Shown one piece after another: positions 55,397 to 63,890 of a stretch of DNA of 64,000 nucleotides. The stretch comes from Streptomyces sp. NBC_00539. GTDB taxonomy: Bacteria > Actinomycetota > Actinomycetes > Streptomycetales > Streptomycetaceae. The stretch's first letter is position 1; every line of letters starts with the position of its first letter. A program made the position numbers and the translations under genes. The notes below the pieces were generated by a model. That model ran no database searches, was not told the DNA's origin, and saw only the letters and a program-made list of their open reading frames with translations. Location of the stretch: contig NZ_CP107811.1 in assembly GCF_036346105.1 (NCBI RefSeq), forward strand, positions 3,476,501 through 3,540,500, read 5' to 3'.

Positions 55397-55714
55397 TCAG
55401 CCCTCCGGCGGGGAGAAGACCACCAGCACTTTCAGCGGTTCCGTGATGTGGTGGAACCTGTGCGGCACACCGGCCGGGACATAGACGACGCTCCCGTTCG
55501 CCACCGTCGTCGTCTCCTCCCCGACCGTGATCGAGGCCCGGCCGCTCACGACGAAGTACACCTCGTCCTGTCGGTGCGGCTGCTGGGGGTCGGTCTGTCC
55601 TGCATCGAGCGCGTACAGCCCGACCGACATGTTCCGCTCCTTCAGGAACTGCAGGTACGCGCCGTCATTGGCAGCCCGTTCCGCTTCGAGCTCGTCCAGC
55701 CGGAAGGCTTTCAT
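55397..55714 (-). CDS. cupin domain protein
   Basis: 105 residues, single beta-barrel cupin. Motif 1: PHRQDEVYFVVSGRASI supplies His and Glu ligands; motif 2: YVPAGVPHRFHHI supplies the second His. It would bind one divalent metal; enzyme or sensor role unknown. ATG 55714 follows AGGACAAGG. Divergent from the holin-like gene at 55802. Confidence 0.88.
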   Translation of the reverse strand: MKAFRLDELEAERAANDGAYLQFLKERNMSVGLYALDAGQTDPQQPHRQDEVYFVVSGRASITVGEETTTVANGSVVYVPAGVPHRFHHITEPLKVLVVFSPPEG

Positions 55715-55801
55715 CCTTGTCCTACCCCTTGTTCCGCGGTGCCGTGGAATCCGCTGATCTGACGATGTCCCACCAGGATCTTCTCTGCAACGATCGGACC
55801 C

Positions 55802-56185
55802 ATGACGAACTTCGTAGTCAAGACGCTCGCCAACGCGGCGGCCCTGGCCGTGGCCATATGGCTGGTCGCCGGCATCACGCTCGACGAGGGCGTGGACAGC
55901 ACCGGCAACCGGGTCCTCACCCTGATCCTGGTCGCTCTGGTCTTCGGCCTGGTCAACTTCATCGTCAAGCCCGTGGTGAAGCTGCTCTCCCTGCCGCTCT
56001 TCATCCTCACCCTCGGCCTGTTCACCCTCGTGGTGAACGCCCTCATGCTGCTGCTGACTTCCTGGCTGGCCAAGCAGTTCGACCTCAGCTTCCATGTCGA
56101 GGGGTTCTGGACCGCGGTCATCGGCGCTCTGATCATCTCCGTCGTCTCCTGGGCCGTGAACCTCGCCCTGCCCGACAAGAGCTGA
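55802..56185 (+). CDS. phage-holin-like (holin 4 superfamily) membrane protein
   Basis: 127 residues with four hydrophobic helices (about 8-26, 36-56, 62-88, 100-120). The spacing and segments (LIVALVFGLVNFIVKPVVKLL, LPLFILTLGLF) fit the phage_holin_4_2 / YvlD family found in many non-phage genomes. No lysis genes nearby, so it is a membrane protein of unknown role, possibly envelope stress. 39 bases upstream of the PLP lyase gene. Confidence 0.87.
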   Translation: MTNFVVKTLANAAALAVAIWLVAGITLDEGVDSTGNRVLTLILVALVFGLVNFIVKPVVKLLSLPLFILTLGLFTLVVNALMLLLTSWLAKQFDLSFHVEGFWTAVIGALIISVVSWAVNLALPDKS

Positions 56186-56224
56186 CCGGCCACCCGTACC
56201 GCGCGTGTTGAAGGAGCCCATCCC

Positions 56225-57382
56225 GTGAACGATCACTCCGAGGCATCGGCCGACCGGTACGGCGACGGGACCCGGGCCGTCCGCGCCGGGCTGCCCGAGC
56301 CCGTGAAGAACGAGCCGCCGTTGCCGGGGCCCGTCTTCGCTGCCCACTTCCACCTCCCCGGCGAGGTCGAGGGACCGTACGCCTACGCCCGGGACAGCAA
56401 CCCGACCTGGACACTGCTGGAACGGGCCATCAGCGAGCTGGAGGCACCCGGCCAGGACGGCGCGGAAACCGTCGTCTTCGCTTCCGGGATGGCCGCCATC
56501 TCCGCCGTCCTCCTGTCACAGACCCGGTCGGGGGACACCGTCACCCTTCCCTCCGACGGCTACCAGGCACTGCCGCTGCTCCAGGAGCAGCTCAAGGCCT
56601 ACGGAATCCGCGTGCGCACGGCCCCGACCGCCGGCGATGCCCAGCTCTCGGAGCTCGACGGCGCCCGGTTGCTGTGGATCGAAACGCCGTCCAACCCGGG
56701 CCTCGACGTGTGCGACGTACGCCGCCTCGTCGCCGCCGCGCACGCCGGCTCCACCCTCGTCGCGGTCGACAACACGCTCGCGACGCCGCTCGGGCAGCGT
56801 CCACTGCAACTCGGCGCGGACTTCTCCGTCGCCAGCGGCACCAAGGGACTCACCGGTCACGGCGACCTCCTGATCGGCTACGTCACCTGCCGCGACCCCG
56901 AGCTGGCCGCCGCGATCCGCCGCTGGCGCAAGATCGTCGGAGCCATCCCGGGCCCGATGGAAACCTGGCTGGCCCACCGCTCCCTGGCAACGATCCAGCT
57001 CCGGGCACAGCGCCAGTGGGCCAATGCGCTTGCCGTCGCCGAAGCACTGCGCGAGCGCGCCGACGTGAGCGGACTGCGGTATCCGGGACTGCCGTCGGAC
57101 CCGTCGCACAAAACGGCCACCTTGCAAATGAGCGGCTATGGGTCGGTGGTCTCGTTCACCCTGTCCGACCGCGCGCACGCGGAACGCTTCATGAACGCCC
57201 TGCGCCTGGTGGAGGACGCCACGAGTTTCGGTGGGGTGCGGTCCACCGCGGAGCGGCGCGGACGGTGGGGCGGGGACGCGGTGCCGGAAGGCTTCATCCG
57301 CTTCTCGGCCGGCGCCGAGGACACCGACGACCTGGTCGCAGACGTCCTGCGGGCTCTAGATTCCGCGGGCCAATTCAACTGA
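56225..57382 (+). CDS. cystathionine gamma-lyase / trans-sulfuration PLP enzyme
   Basis: 385 residues, Cys/Met metabolism PLP family. Gly-rich FASGMAAISAVL, cofactor Asp in VAVDNTLATPLG, and the PLP Lys in SVASGTKGLTGHGD. C-terminal TSFGGVRSTAERRG is a substrate-binding segment. It likely cleaves cystathionine or a related thioether, giving cysteine; gamma-synthase activity cannot be excluded. GTG 56225 follows GGAG (GAAGGAGCCC). A strong terminator ends the unit. Confidence 0.9.
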   Translation: MNDHSEASADRYGDGTRAVRAGLPEPVKNEPPLPGPVFAAHFHLPGEVEGPYAYARDSNPTWTLLERAISELEAPGQDGAETVVFASGMAAISAVLLSQTRSGDTVTLPSDGYQALPLLQEQLKAYGIRVRTAPTAGDAQLSELDGARLLWIETPSNPGLDVCDVRRLVAAAHAGSTLVAVDNTLATPLGQRPLQLGADFSVASGTKGLTGHGDLLIGYVTCRDPELAAAIRRWRKIVGAIPGPMETWLAHRSLATIQLRAQRQWANALAVAEALRERADVSGLRYPGLPSDPSHKTATLQMSGYGSVVSFTLSDRAHAERFMNALRLVEDATSFGGVRSTAERRGRWGGDAVPEGFIRFSAGAEDTDDLVADVLRALDSAGQFN

Positions 57383-57398
57383 GTGGATGAGCGGGAGT

Positions 57399-57429
57399 GG
57401 TCCGAGCCTCCCCCCTCTTGGCTCGGACC
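57399..57429 (+). terminator. perfect 10-bp terminator after the PLP lyase gene
   Basis: GGTCCGAGCC (57399-57408) and GGCTCGGACC (57420-57429) with an 11-base C/T-rich loop. Confidence 0.88.
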
Positions 57430-57558
57430 CCCCGCTGGTTCCCTCGGTGAAGAACCACATCCACAAGGCTAGTTGACTTAGCGTCAGAGTCCAATCACGG
57501 TAGCGACAGGGGCCTATCGGCATATTTATAGTTGAAGGCCCCAACGAGAGGGGCCGCC

Positions 57559-58464
57559 ATGGACCTGGCCCTGTTGCGTACCTTCGTCGCGGTGCACCGG
57601 GCCGGCTCGTTCACCCGTGCCGCCGCACTGCTCGGGCTGTCCCAGCCCGCCGTCACCTCGCAGATCCGCACCCTCGAACGGCAACTGGGCCGGCCGCTCT
57701 TCCACCGCCGGGCTCGTGGGGTAACGCCCACCGCGATCGGTGACGAGCTCGCCCACAAAGCCGCTCCCCACCTCGACGCATTGCTGCGCATCGCCGAGAC
57801 GGAACGCGAGGCGGCCGGCGGGTTACGCACGCTGCACATCGCCGGTCCCCCCGAGTTCGTGTGCCAGCGCGTGCTCCCGGCCCTGGCGCCTCTCGTGGGA
57901 CAAGGCCAGACCCTGCGCACCGCCCTCAAGGCCGACGCCGAGGAGGCCCTCGACGGACTGTCCGCCGGGCAGCACGACCTCGTCGTCACCACCGGTCGTC
58001 CCCGTGGCGGCCCGGTCACTGCCACCGCCCTGTGCGACGAGGAACAGGTACTCGTCGCCGCGCCCTACTGGGCCGCGCTCGTCGATCCGGTCCTTCTGCG
58101 GGCCAAGGGCGGCGGCAGCCCGGCCGCCCTCGAAGGGATCCCGGTCGTGGAGGTCCACGAGAGCCTCCCCCTCATCACGCGCTACTGGGCCGCCGTCTTC
58201 GATGCGCTGCCGGAAGCCGCCGCCACCGTCGTCGTGCCCGACCTGAGGGCGGTACGAGAGTGTGTCCGGGCCGGCGCCGGGCTCGCCGTGCTGCCCCGTT
58301 ACCTCTGCCAGGACGCCATCGACCGCGGCCAGATCGTCTCTCTGCTGGAGCCCGCGGTACCACCCCTGCGTACCTGGTTCGTCGTCGTACGGACTGGCAG
58401 TCTGGCGCTCGCCCACCTCGCCCGGGCCCATGACCGGCTGCTGCGCGCCGCCGTGGACTGGTGA
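57559..58464 (+). CDS. LysR family transcriptional regulator
   Basis: 301 residues. LysR HTH at the N-terminus (LRTFVAVHRAGSFTRAAALLGLSQPAVTSQIR, residues about 6-37) and a PBP-like effector domain (about 88-300). Helix alpha-4 and domain length are standard. The ATG at 57559 follows GAGAGGGG; the longer TTG form lacks a ribosome site. The regulated gene is not obvious: the next genes are unrelated, and no gene diverges immediately upstream. Confidence 0.92.
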   Translation: MDLALLRTFVAVHRAGSFTRAAALLGLSQPAVTSQIRTLERQLGRPLFHRRARGVTPTAIGDELAHKAAPHLDALLRIAETEREAAGGLRTLHIAGPPEFVCQRVLPALAPLVGQGQTLRTALKADAEEALDGLSAGQHDLVVTTGRPRGGPVTATALCDEEQVLVAAPYWAALVDPVLLRAKGGGSPAALEGIPVVEVHESLPLITRYWAAVFDALPEAAATVVVPDLRAVRECVRAGAGLAVLPRYLCQDAIDRGQIVSLLEPAVPPLRTWFVVVRTGSLALAHLARAHDRLLRAAVDW

Positions 58465-58550
58465 TCCGCCGCCGCGGAGTACAGACCGCGGAAACCGCGT
58501 GTTTCGCGACCACGCGTTTCAGAAGCGGAAGAGTGGGCCACTCTTCTCCC

Positions 58551-59030
58551 ATGACCGAACGTCCCGTCGTCAAACGCACCGCCCGCGCGATCCTGCTCGA
58601 CGGTGACGACCTGATCCTCATCAAACGCACCAAGCCCGGCCTCGACCCGTACTGGCTCACTCCCGGCGGGGGGGTGGAGCCCACGGACGCCACCGTGGTC
58701 GACGCCCTGCACCGGGAAGTCCACGAGGAACTCGGCGCCAAGATCGTCGACGTGGTGCCCTGCTTCGTGGACACCGTCGAGCACATCGCCGACGGCGGAG
58801 TGACCGGCGTCAAGGTGCAGCACTTCTTCGTCTGCCGTCTGGAGTCCATGGATCCCGCACAACGGCACGGCCCCGAGATCGACGAGCCCGAGGGCGAATA
58901 CGAGATCGTCCGTGTGCCGTTCAGCCGGGTCGGCATCGCGGCCGTCCACCTCGTCCCGCTGTCCCTGCGCCACTACCTCGACGGCAACATCGAAGGCGTA
59001 CGGGCGATGCACGCCCCCGACCTGCGCTGA
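58551..59030 (+). CDS. Nudix hydrolase
   Basis: 159 residues. Nudix box GGGVEPTDATVVDALHREVHEELGA fits GX5EX7REUXEEXGU with a two-residue expansion. It should cleave a nucleoside diphosphate linked to another moiety; substrate unknown. ATG 58551 (MTERPVVKRTARAILL) is chosen. A GTG at 58461 overlaps the LysR stop, so a 30-residue longer coupled form is possible. Convergent with the flavohemoglobin gene 34 bases on. Confidence 0.88.
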   Translation: MTERPVVKRTARAILLDGDDLILIKRTKPGLDPYWLTPGGGVEPTDATVVDALHREVHEELGAKIVDVVPCFVDTVEHIADGGVTGVKVQHFFVCRLESMDPAQRHGPEIDEPEGEYEIVRVPFSRVGIAAVHLVPLSLRHYLDGNIEGVRAMHAPDLR

Positions 59031-59064
59031 CGATCTGCCGAGGGGCCGAGGGGCAGTCGCCGGG

Positions 59065-60252
59065 TCAGCCGGCGGCTCCCACCAACTCCTCGACCGAGTC
59101 GTAGCGGATCCGCTCCCACGGGATCCCGATCCGCTTGAGGGCGTCCACACCATTGCGGACCATCGCCGGCGGACCCGAGATGAAGGCGTCGTACGAGCTC
59201 CAGGGCCCGTTCGCACCGACGGCCTGGGGCAGCTGCCCCGCCAACCCCTCCCCGACGACCGGACGTACCGACAGCCAAGGATGTGACCGCTGCAGCCCGA
59301 GCAGCGTGTCCTTGTCGTACAGGTCGGTGTCGCTGCGCGCTCCGAAGAAGACTTCCATGCGGCGTCGTTCACCGTGCTCCGCCACATCCTCGATCAACGC
59401 CTTGATCGGGGCGATGCCCGTCCCGCCGCCGAGGCAGAGCATCCCGTTGTCCGTGCTGTGGTCCACCACCATCGATCCGGCCGGAGGGCCCAGGCGCAGG
59501 ACATCACCCGGCCGGGCGTGACGCACCAGGGCGTTGGAGACCCAACCCGCCGGAACGGCCTTGACGTGGAAAGACAGCAACCCGTCGGCGCGCGGGGCGG
59601 AGGCGAAGGAATAGTGCCGCCAGACCCGAGGCCACCACGGGGTCTCCAGGCTCGTGTACTGGCCTGCGAGGAATGCGTACGGCCGGTCCGGGCGCACCGT
59701 CAGCACCGCGATGTCCGGTGTCCGCAGATCGTGGGCGACCACCTCCGCGTGCCACCAGGCCGGCGCTTTGAACTCGTCCTCGGCCGCCGCGTCGATCATG
59801 ATCTGGGAAATCAAGGTGTACGCCCGCACCCATGCGGCCTCGGCTTCCGGCCCCCAGGTCAGCTCCGCGTACCGGGACAGCGCCCCCATCAGCGCCTCGC
59901 CCACCAGGGGGTAGTGGCCTGCCATGGTTCCGTACTTGCGGTGGCCGGTGCCGAGCCGACGCAGATAGGGGGTGAGCACCTCGGGATCGTCGATGTGTTC
60001 GGCGGCCGTGAGGAGCGCCTTCAGCAGCCGGTCGCGCTGGGTGTCCATGGCCACGGGGAACATCTCCCGCACCTCGGGTTGCCGCGTGAACAGCAGGGCG
60101 TAGAAGTACGAAGTGACCTTGTCGGCGATGGGCGCGATCTCCGCGAGCGTGCTGCGGATGAGTACGGCATCGGGGGAGGGCTCGGTCGCCCCGGCACCGG
60201 AAGGTATCCGGTCCGTCCCCCGTCTTGCCGGTCTGGTGGACGGAGCGTCCAT
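59065..60252 (-). CDS. flavohemoglobin-like globin with FAD/NAD(P)H reductase domain
   Basis: 395 residues. Globin domain (about 30-165) with the TSYFYALLF helix and the proximal His in LGTGHRKYG; then a ferredoxin-NADP reductase-like module: FAD site RHYSFAS (about 210-220), and NAD(P)H site GGGTGIAPI and FISGPPAMV. Such enzymes convert NO to nitrate with O2, or act as haem reductases. The first 30 residues are Pro/Arg/Ser-rich and not part of the fold. The upstream 139-base gap holds its promoter, with no Rex or NsrR site seen. Confidence 0.88.
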   Translation of the reverse strand: MDAPSTRPARRGTDRIPSGAGATEPSPDAVLIRSTLAEIAPIADKVTSYFYALLFTRQPEVREMFPVAMDTQRDRLLKALLTAAEHIDDPEVLTPYLRRLGTGHRKYGTMAGHYPLVGEALMGALSRYAELTWGPEAEAAWVRAYTLISQIMIDAAAEDEFKAPAWWHAEVVAHDLRTPDIAVLTVRPDRPYAFLAGQYTSLETPWWPRVWRHYSFASAPRADGLLSFHVKAVPAGWVSNALVRHARPGDVLRLGPPAGSMVVDHSTDNGMLCLGGGTGIAPIKALIEDVAEHGERRRMEVFFGARSDTDLYDKDTLLGLQRSHPWLSVRPVVGEGLAGQLPQAVGANGPWSSYDAFISGPPAMVRNGVDALKRIGIPWERIRYDSVEELVGAAG

Positions 60253-60391
60253 GCGGTGCCTCGCTTAGAGCATCTCGGTCGGTCTGCACACACCACGGTC
60301 GAATCCGTGGTTCCGGGCTTTATAGCGTGCCAGCGGACCGTGTGCCCCGCGGGGGAATGAGGAAACTCGGCGCTCGCATTCCCCTTTCCCC

Positions 60392-61048
60392 CTAAGATAC
60401 GGCGACTTCCTGACGTGTCGTCCCGAGGAGCCGGTACGCCTCGCGGAGGTCCCGTCCCTGGTAGATGTATGTGGCCCGCTCCGCCAGGTACTGCTGCGCG
60501 TTGACTGCAATCGACGTCGGTACCACCTCGAAGAGCACTGAATCGGTCAGAGAGTCCCCGTAGGCGACACAGTCGTTCCGGCTCACTCCGAACCGGGCGC
60601 ACAGCCGGTCGGCGACCTCCACCTTCCCCTCCGGGGTGAGGATCCCCGTGACGTCCATGGGCCCGGTGAAGGGGACCGCTGGGTAGACCGACCCGTGCGC
60701 GGCATCCGCTCCCCACTCCAGGAGCAACTCCACGAAGAAGGAGGGAGACAGTGAGATCACCGCGCAAAGATCACCACGTTCCTTGATCTCCCGCCACACC
60801 TCGCGGATCCCCTCCAGCCACGGGGCACCGTCGAACGCAGCCCGGACATGGGCGGCCGTCAGGTCCGACCACAATGCGTGCGCCGCCAGGGAGAACTCGT
60901 GCGGGCCGATCTCCCGGGCAGCGAAGGCCCGTTCCAGCTCGGCGATCTCCTGGCTGACGCCGAGCTGCCGGGAGATCTCTACCGGCGCCGCCGACCCGTA
61001 CATCAGGGTGCCATCGAGGTCGAAGAGGTGCAGACGCGTCATAGTCAT
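60392..61048 (-). CDS. HAD-superfamily phosphatase (SerB-like)
   Basis: 218 residues. Motif I LFDLDGTLM (Asp nucleophile), motif II Ser in AVISLSPSF, Lys in GKVEVADRL and the acidic motif YGDSLTDS. Size and cap resemble HAD-IB phosphatases near SerB, but the substrate is unknown. ATG 61048 (MTMTRLH) has GGAAG nine bases upstream. The frame stays open through two parS sites to GTG 61099, which would add MFHVKQAVSRET from parS codons; not favoured. Confidence 0.85.
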   Translation of the reverse strand: MTMTRLHLFDLDGTLMYGSAAPVEISRQLGVSQEIAELERAFAAREIGPHEFSLAAHALWSDLTAAHVRAAFDGAPWLEGIREVWREIKERGDLCAVISLSPSFFVELLLEWGADAAHGSVYPAVPFTGPMDVTGILTPEGKVEVADRLCARFGVSRNDCVAYGDSLTDSVLFEVVPTSIAVNAQQYLAERATYIYQGRDLREAYRLLGTTRQEVAVS

Positions 61049-61064
61049 CGAGGCTAGCTTCCAT

Positions 61065-61097
61065 GTTTCACGTGAAACAGCCTGTTTCACGTGAAAC
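61065..61097. other. parS: two parS sites upstream of the HAD phosphatase gene
   Basis: GTTTCACGTGAAAC at 61065-61078 and 61084-61097, both perfect, 19 bases apart, the closest pair in the window. Confidence 0.95.
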
Positions 61098-61150
61098 ACA
61101 GACCGGCCTCGACCCGGTGAGGCAGCAGCAGCCGGGCAGGCCGGACGGAT

Positions 61151-61164
61151 GTTTCACGTGAAAC
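61151..61164. other. parS: third parS site of the divergent region at 61.1 kb
   Basis: GTTTCACGTGAAAC, perfect, 67 bases after the pair at 61065/61084 and 55 bases before the GNAT gene start. The region 61049-61218 is thus the densest parS cluster seen. Confidence 0.95.
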
Positions 61165-61218
61165 GTTCGCCGCGTCGAGCGCCTCGGTCTGCCAAATCCT
61201 CTGGACGGCCTCCGCGTC

Positions 61219-62124
61219 ATGATCCAGGCTGAGCCGGTGACACCATCAGAGCTCACCGACCTGCCGATCCGCTCACTGGCCCTGAACGATCTCCGCCACT
61301 GCGCCGACCTCTCCGAGGACCGTGGCTGGCTCCGCGAGGACCACAAATGGGGACTCCTCCTTGTGGCCGGGGACGGTTACGGAATCGACGCCCCCGACGG
61401 CAACGGACTCGCCGCGGTGTGCGTCGTCACCCGATACGGCCGGCCACATGCCGATCCGGAGCTTGCCGCCATCGGCATGGTCCTCGTCGCCGACCGGTAC
61501 GCGCGGCAGGGCATGGGGCGCCGCCTCATGACGTACATCTGCAACGACGTCCTCAAGGGCATCCCGCTCACTCTCCACGCCACGCCCTTCGGACGCCCGC
61601 TCTATGAGGAACTCGGCTTCGACGCCATTGGCAGCGCCGAGATGTTGCAGGGAAGCTTCCAACCGGATCCCGCACCGCCAGGGTCCGAAGCCGCACTCGT
61701 CAGGCCGGCCACCGCCGATGACATCGCCCGGATCGTCGGCTTGGACACGGAGGTGTTCGGTACGGACCGCACCCACCTGTTGACGCGACTGCCGGCCTTC
61801 GCAGACAGGTTGTTCGTCGCCGAGGAAAGCACCGGTGAGCTGATCGGTTACGCCGCCATCTGGCCCAACATGGAAACTCATGTGATCGGGCCGCTTGTCG
61901 CCCAGGACACAGCCACTGCACGAGCTCTGGTCAACGCACTGGCGGCCACCACCGATCGACCGCTGCGCACCGATGTCGACGTACGCCACGAAGGGCTCAT
62001 TGCGTGGCTCAAAGCCCGCGGTCTCGGTTCTCTGGCCGTCAACGCCGTGATGACCCGGGACATTTCCCGTCTCCCCGGCGACTGGAAACGGCGCTGGGCC
62101 CCGATCACCGTCGCCGCAAGCTGA
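61219..62124 (+). CDS. GNAT family acetyltransferase, two-domain
   Basis: 301 residues. First GNAT domain (about 18-150) with the acetyl-CoA loop RYARQGMGRRLM (Q/RxxGxG/A); a second, more diverged GNAT-like half (about 155-290). It should move an acetyl group from acetyl-CoA to an amine; substrate unknown. ATG 61219 lacks a strong ribosome site, and GTG 61237 is an alternative. It is followed 13 bases on by a single-domain GNAT gene. Confidence 0.85.
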   Translation: MIQAEPVTPSELTDLPIRSLALNDLRHCADLSEDRGWLREDHKWGLLLVAGDGYGIDAPDGNGLAAVCVVTRYGRPHADPELAAIGMVLVADRYARQGMGRRLMTYICNDVLKGIPLTLHATPFGRPLYEELGFDAIGSAEMLQGSFQPDPAPPGSEAALVRPATADDIARIVGLDTEVFGTDRTHLLTRLPAFADRLFVAEESTGELIGYAAIWPNMETHVIGPLVAQDTATARALVNALAATTDRPLRTDVDVRHEGLIAWLKARGLGSLAVNAVMTRDISRLPGDWKRRWAPITVAAS

Positions 62125-62137
62125 GGAAGGAACCACC

Positions 62138-62599
62138 ATGGCCGACGACACCGAGCTCACCATCCGCCCCGCGACCGAGGCCGATCTACCCGCCATCGTC
62201 TCCCTGCTCGCCGACGACCCGCTCGGGGCGGCCCGCGAATCTCCGGACGATCTCGCCCCCTATGTCGAGGCTCTCAAGCATCTGACGGACGACCCCCACC
62301 AACACGTGATGGTGGCCGTCCGCGGTGAGCGTGTCGTGGGTACCCTCCAGCTCACCGTCGTCGCAGGCCTTTCCCGCCGGGGAGCCACCCGCTCCATCAT
62401 CGAAGGGGTTCGCGTTCACGCCGATGAACGGGGCAGCGGCCTGGGCACCCGATTCATCGAGTGGGCGATCGAGAGGTCCCGCCAAGAGAACTGTGCGCTG
62501 GTCCAGCTCACCTCCGACGTCACACGGACCGACGCGCACCGTTTCTATGAACGGCTCGGCTTCACCGCCTCCCACGTCGGATTCAAACTCGCGCTCTGA
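62138..62599 (+). CDS. GNAT family N-acetyltransferase
   Basis: 153 residues, single GNAT fold: VHADERGSGLGTRFIEWA (acetyl-CoA binding, Q/RxxGxG) and RFYERLGFTASHVGFKL at the end. ATG 62138 follows AGGAAGG at good distance. It likely acetylates a small amine or a protein N-terminus; substrate unknown. It is probably cotranscribed with the two-domain GNAT gene upstream. Confidence 0.9.
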   Translation: MADDTELTIRPATEADLPAIVSLLADDPLGAARESPDDLAPYVEALKHLTDDPHQHVMVAVRGERVVGTLQLTVVAGLSRRGATRSIIEGVRVHADERGSGLGTRFIEWAIERSRQENCALVQLTSDVTRTDAHRFYERLGFTASHVGFKLAL

Positions 62600-62652
62600 C
62601 GGATCGCCCCACGGCCGGGCCGCTGTCCGTAGCCCGGCCTACGATCAGGAGG

Positions 62653-63828
62653 GTGAATGCCGCCCTCCCTCTGATCACACAGGCCGAGCGTCGCCACCGG
62701 CTGGGCCGCCGTCACCGGCTGGCGCCTTCGGCGCGCGCGGCCCTCGTGCCCCAGGCGGCGGACGCCGTCGTCGCCCTGCACGCCACCGACGCCGCGACGG
62801 TATTCCTCTCCGCCCGCGCACGGCTCACCGAAAGCGACCCCGCCACGATCGAACAGGCCCTGTACGGGGACGTGAGCCTGGTCCGGCTGCTGAGCATGCG
62901 CAACACGCTGTTCGCCGTCTCCACCGAACTCGCGCCCTACGTCGACTCGTCCACGGCCCGGGCCATCGCGGTCAAGGAACGCAGGAGCATCCTCAAGCAC
63001 CTCGAAGAAGACGGCCAAGGGCTCGATGCCGCCTGGCTGGCCGAGGCGGAGAAGGCCACACTCGACGCACTCGACACCCGTGGTGCTTCCACCGGCGGCC
63101 AACTGTCGGCCGCCGTACCCGCTCTGCGCCGGAAGATCACCGTGGGCCGGGGCAAGAATTACGAGGCACAGACCGGCGTCGCGACCCGCGTCATCCGTCT
63201 CCTGGCGGCCGACGGGCGGATCCGGCGCGACCGTCCCCGCGGGGCGTGGACCTCCAGCCAGTACCGCTGGGTCCACACCGAGCCCTGGCCGGCCGTCCCG
63301 GTTGCCGAGGCCCGCGCCGAGATCGCCCGCCGATGGCTGCGCGCGTACGGGCCGGCCACCGAGGCCGACTTCAAGTGGTGGACCGGCTGGACGCTGACCG
63401 ACGCGCGCAGGGCCCTGGCCGCCGCCGGTGTGGAACACGTCCGCCTCGAAGGCGGCGCCACCGCCCTCGTCAGCCCTGGCGACACCGTCCCCGAGCCCGC
63501 TCCGGAGCCTTGGGCCGCGTTGCTTCCGGCTCTGGACCCCAGTGCAATGGGCTGGGCCGACCGCGGGTTCCACCTGGATCCTGCCTACCGGGCCGCCCTG
63601 TTCGACTACGCGGGGAACATCGGCCCGACCGTGTGGTGGAACGGCGAGATCGTCGGTGGCTGGGCTCAGCGCGGCGACGGCCGGATCGTCTGGCGTCTGC
63701 TGGGGAGCCCCGGCCGGGCCGCCGAGCGGGCCGTGACCGCCGAGGCCGGCCGCCTCGCGGAGTGGATCGGGGAGGCCCGGATCACCCCTCGTTTCCGGAC
63801 GCCGCTGGAGCGCGAGCTGGTCTCCTGA
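62653..63828 (+). CDS. winged-helix DNA-binding protein of the AlkZ/YcaQ (HTH_42) superfamily
   Basis: 391 residues. Three winged-helix-like modules with the late segments DPSAMGWADR, FDYAGNIGPTVWWNGEIVGGWAQR and a C-terminal helix, matching the HTH_42 family that includes AlkZ, the azinomycin-crosslink DNA glycosylase. The catalytic QxQ of AlkZ, expected in the LHATDAATVFL segment (about residues 42-52), is missing here, so a glycosylase role is doubtful. GTG 62653 is the start. A 17-base copy of its 3' end follows the stop. Confidence 0.82.
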   Translation: MNAALPLITQAERRHRLGRRHRLAPSARAALVPQAADAVVALHATDAATVFLSARARLTESDPATIEQALYGDVSLVRLLSMRNTLFAVSTELAPYVDSSTARAIAVKERRSILKHLEEDGQGLDAAWLAEAEKATLDALDTRGASTGGQLSAAVPALRRKITVGRGKNYEAQTGVATRVIRLLAADGRIRRDRPRGAWTSSQYRWVHTEPWPAVPVAEARAEIARRWLRAYGPATEADFKWWTGWTLTDARRALAAAGVEHVRLEGGATALVSPGDTVPEPAPEPWAALLPALDPSAMGWADRGFHLDPAYRAALFDYAGNIGPTVWWNGEIVGGWAQRGDGRIVWRLLGSPGRAAERAVTAEAGRLAEWIGEARITPRFRTPLERELVS

Positions 63829-63860
63829 CGAGTTGGTGTCCGAGCGAGCTGGTCTCCTGA
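63812..63860. repeat. 17-bp direct repeat spanning the stop codon of the AlkZ-superfamily gene
   Basis: GCGAGCTGGTCTCCTGA occurs at 63812-63828 (including the stop) and again at 63844-63860, 32 bases apart. A partial copy (AGTTGGTGTCC) lies between. It looks like a small duplication at the gene end. Confidence 0.8.
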
Positions 63861-63890
63861 GGGGGCCGGCCGCCCGATCCCCACCCCCTG

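Noticed and set aside
55802-56185. Holin-like gene as a sign of a prophage
   Set aside because: No endolysin, structural or integrase genes nearby; the family is common as a chromosomal membrane protein.
61049-61099. HAD phosphatase starting at GTG 61099 inside parS
   Set aside because: The HAD fold begins right after ATG 61048/61042, which has a ribosome site; the extension is only parS-encoded residues.
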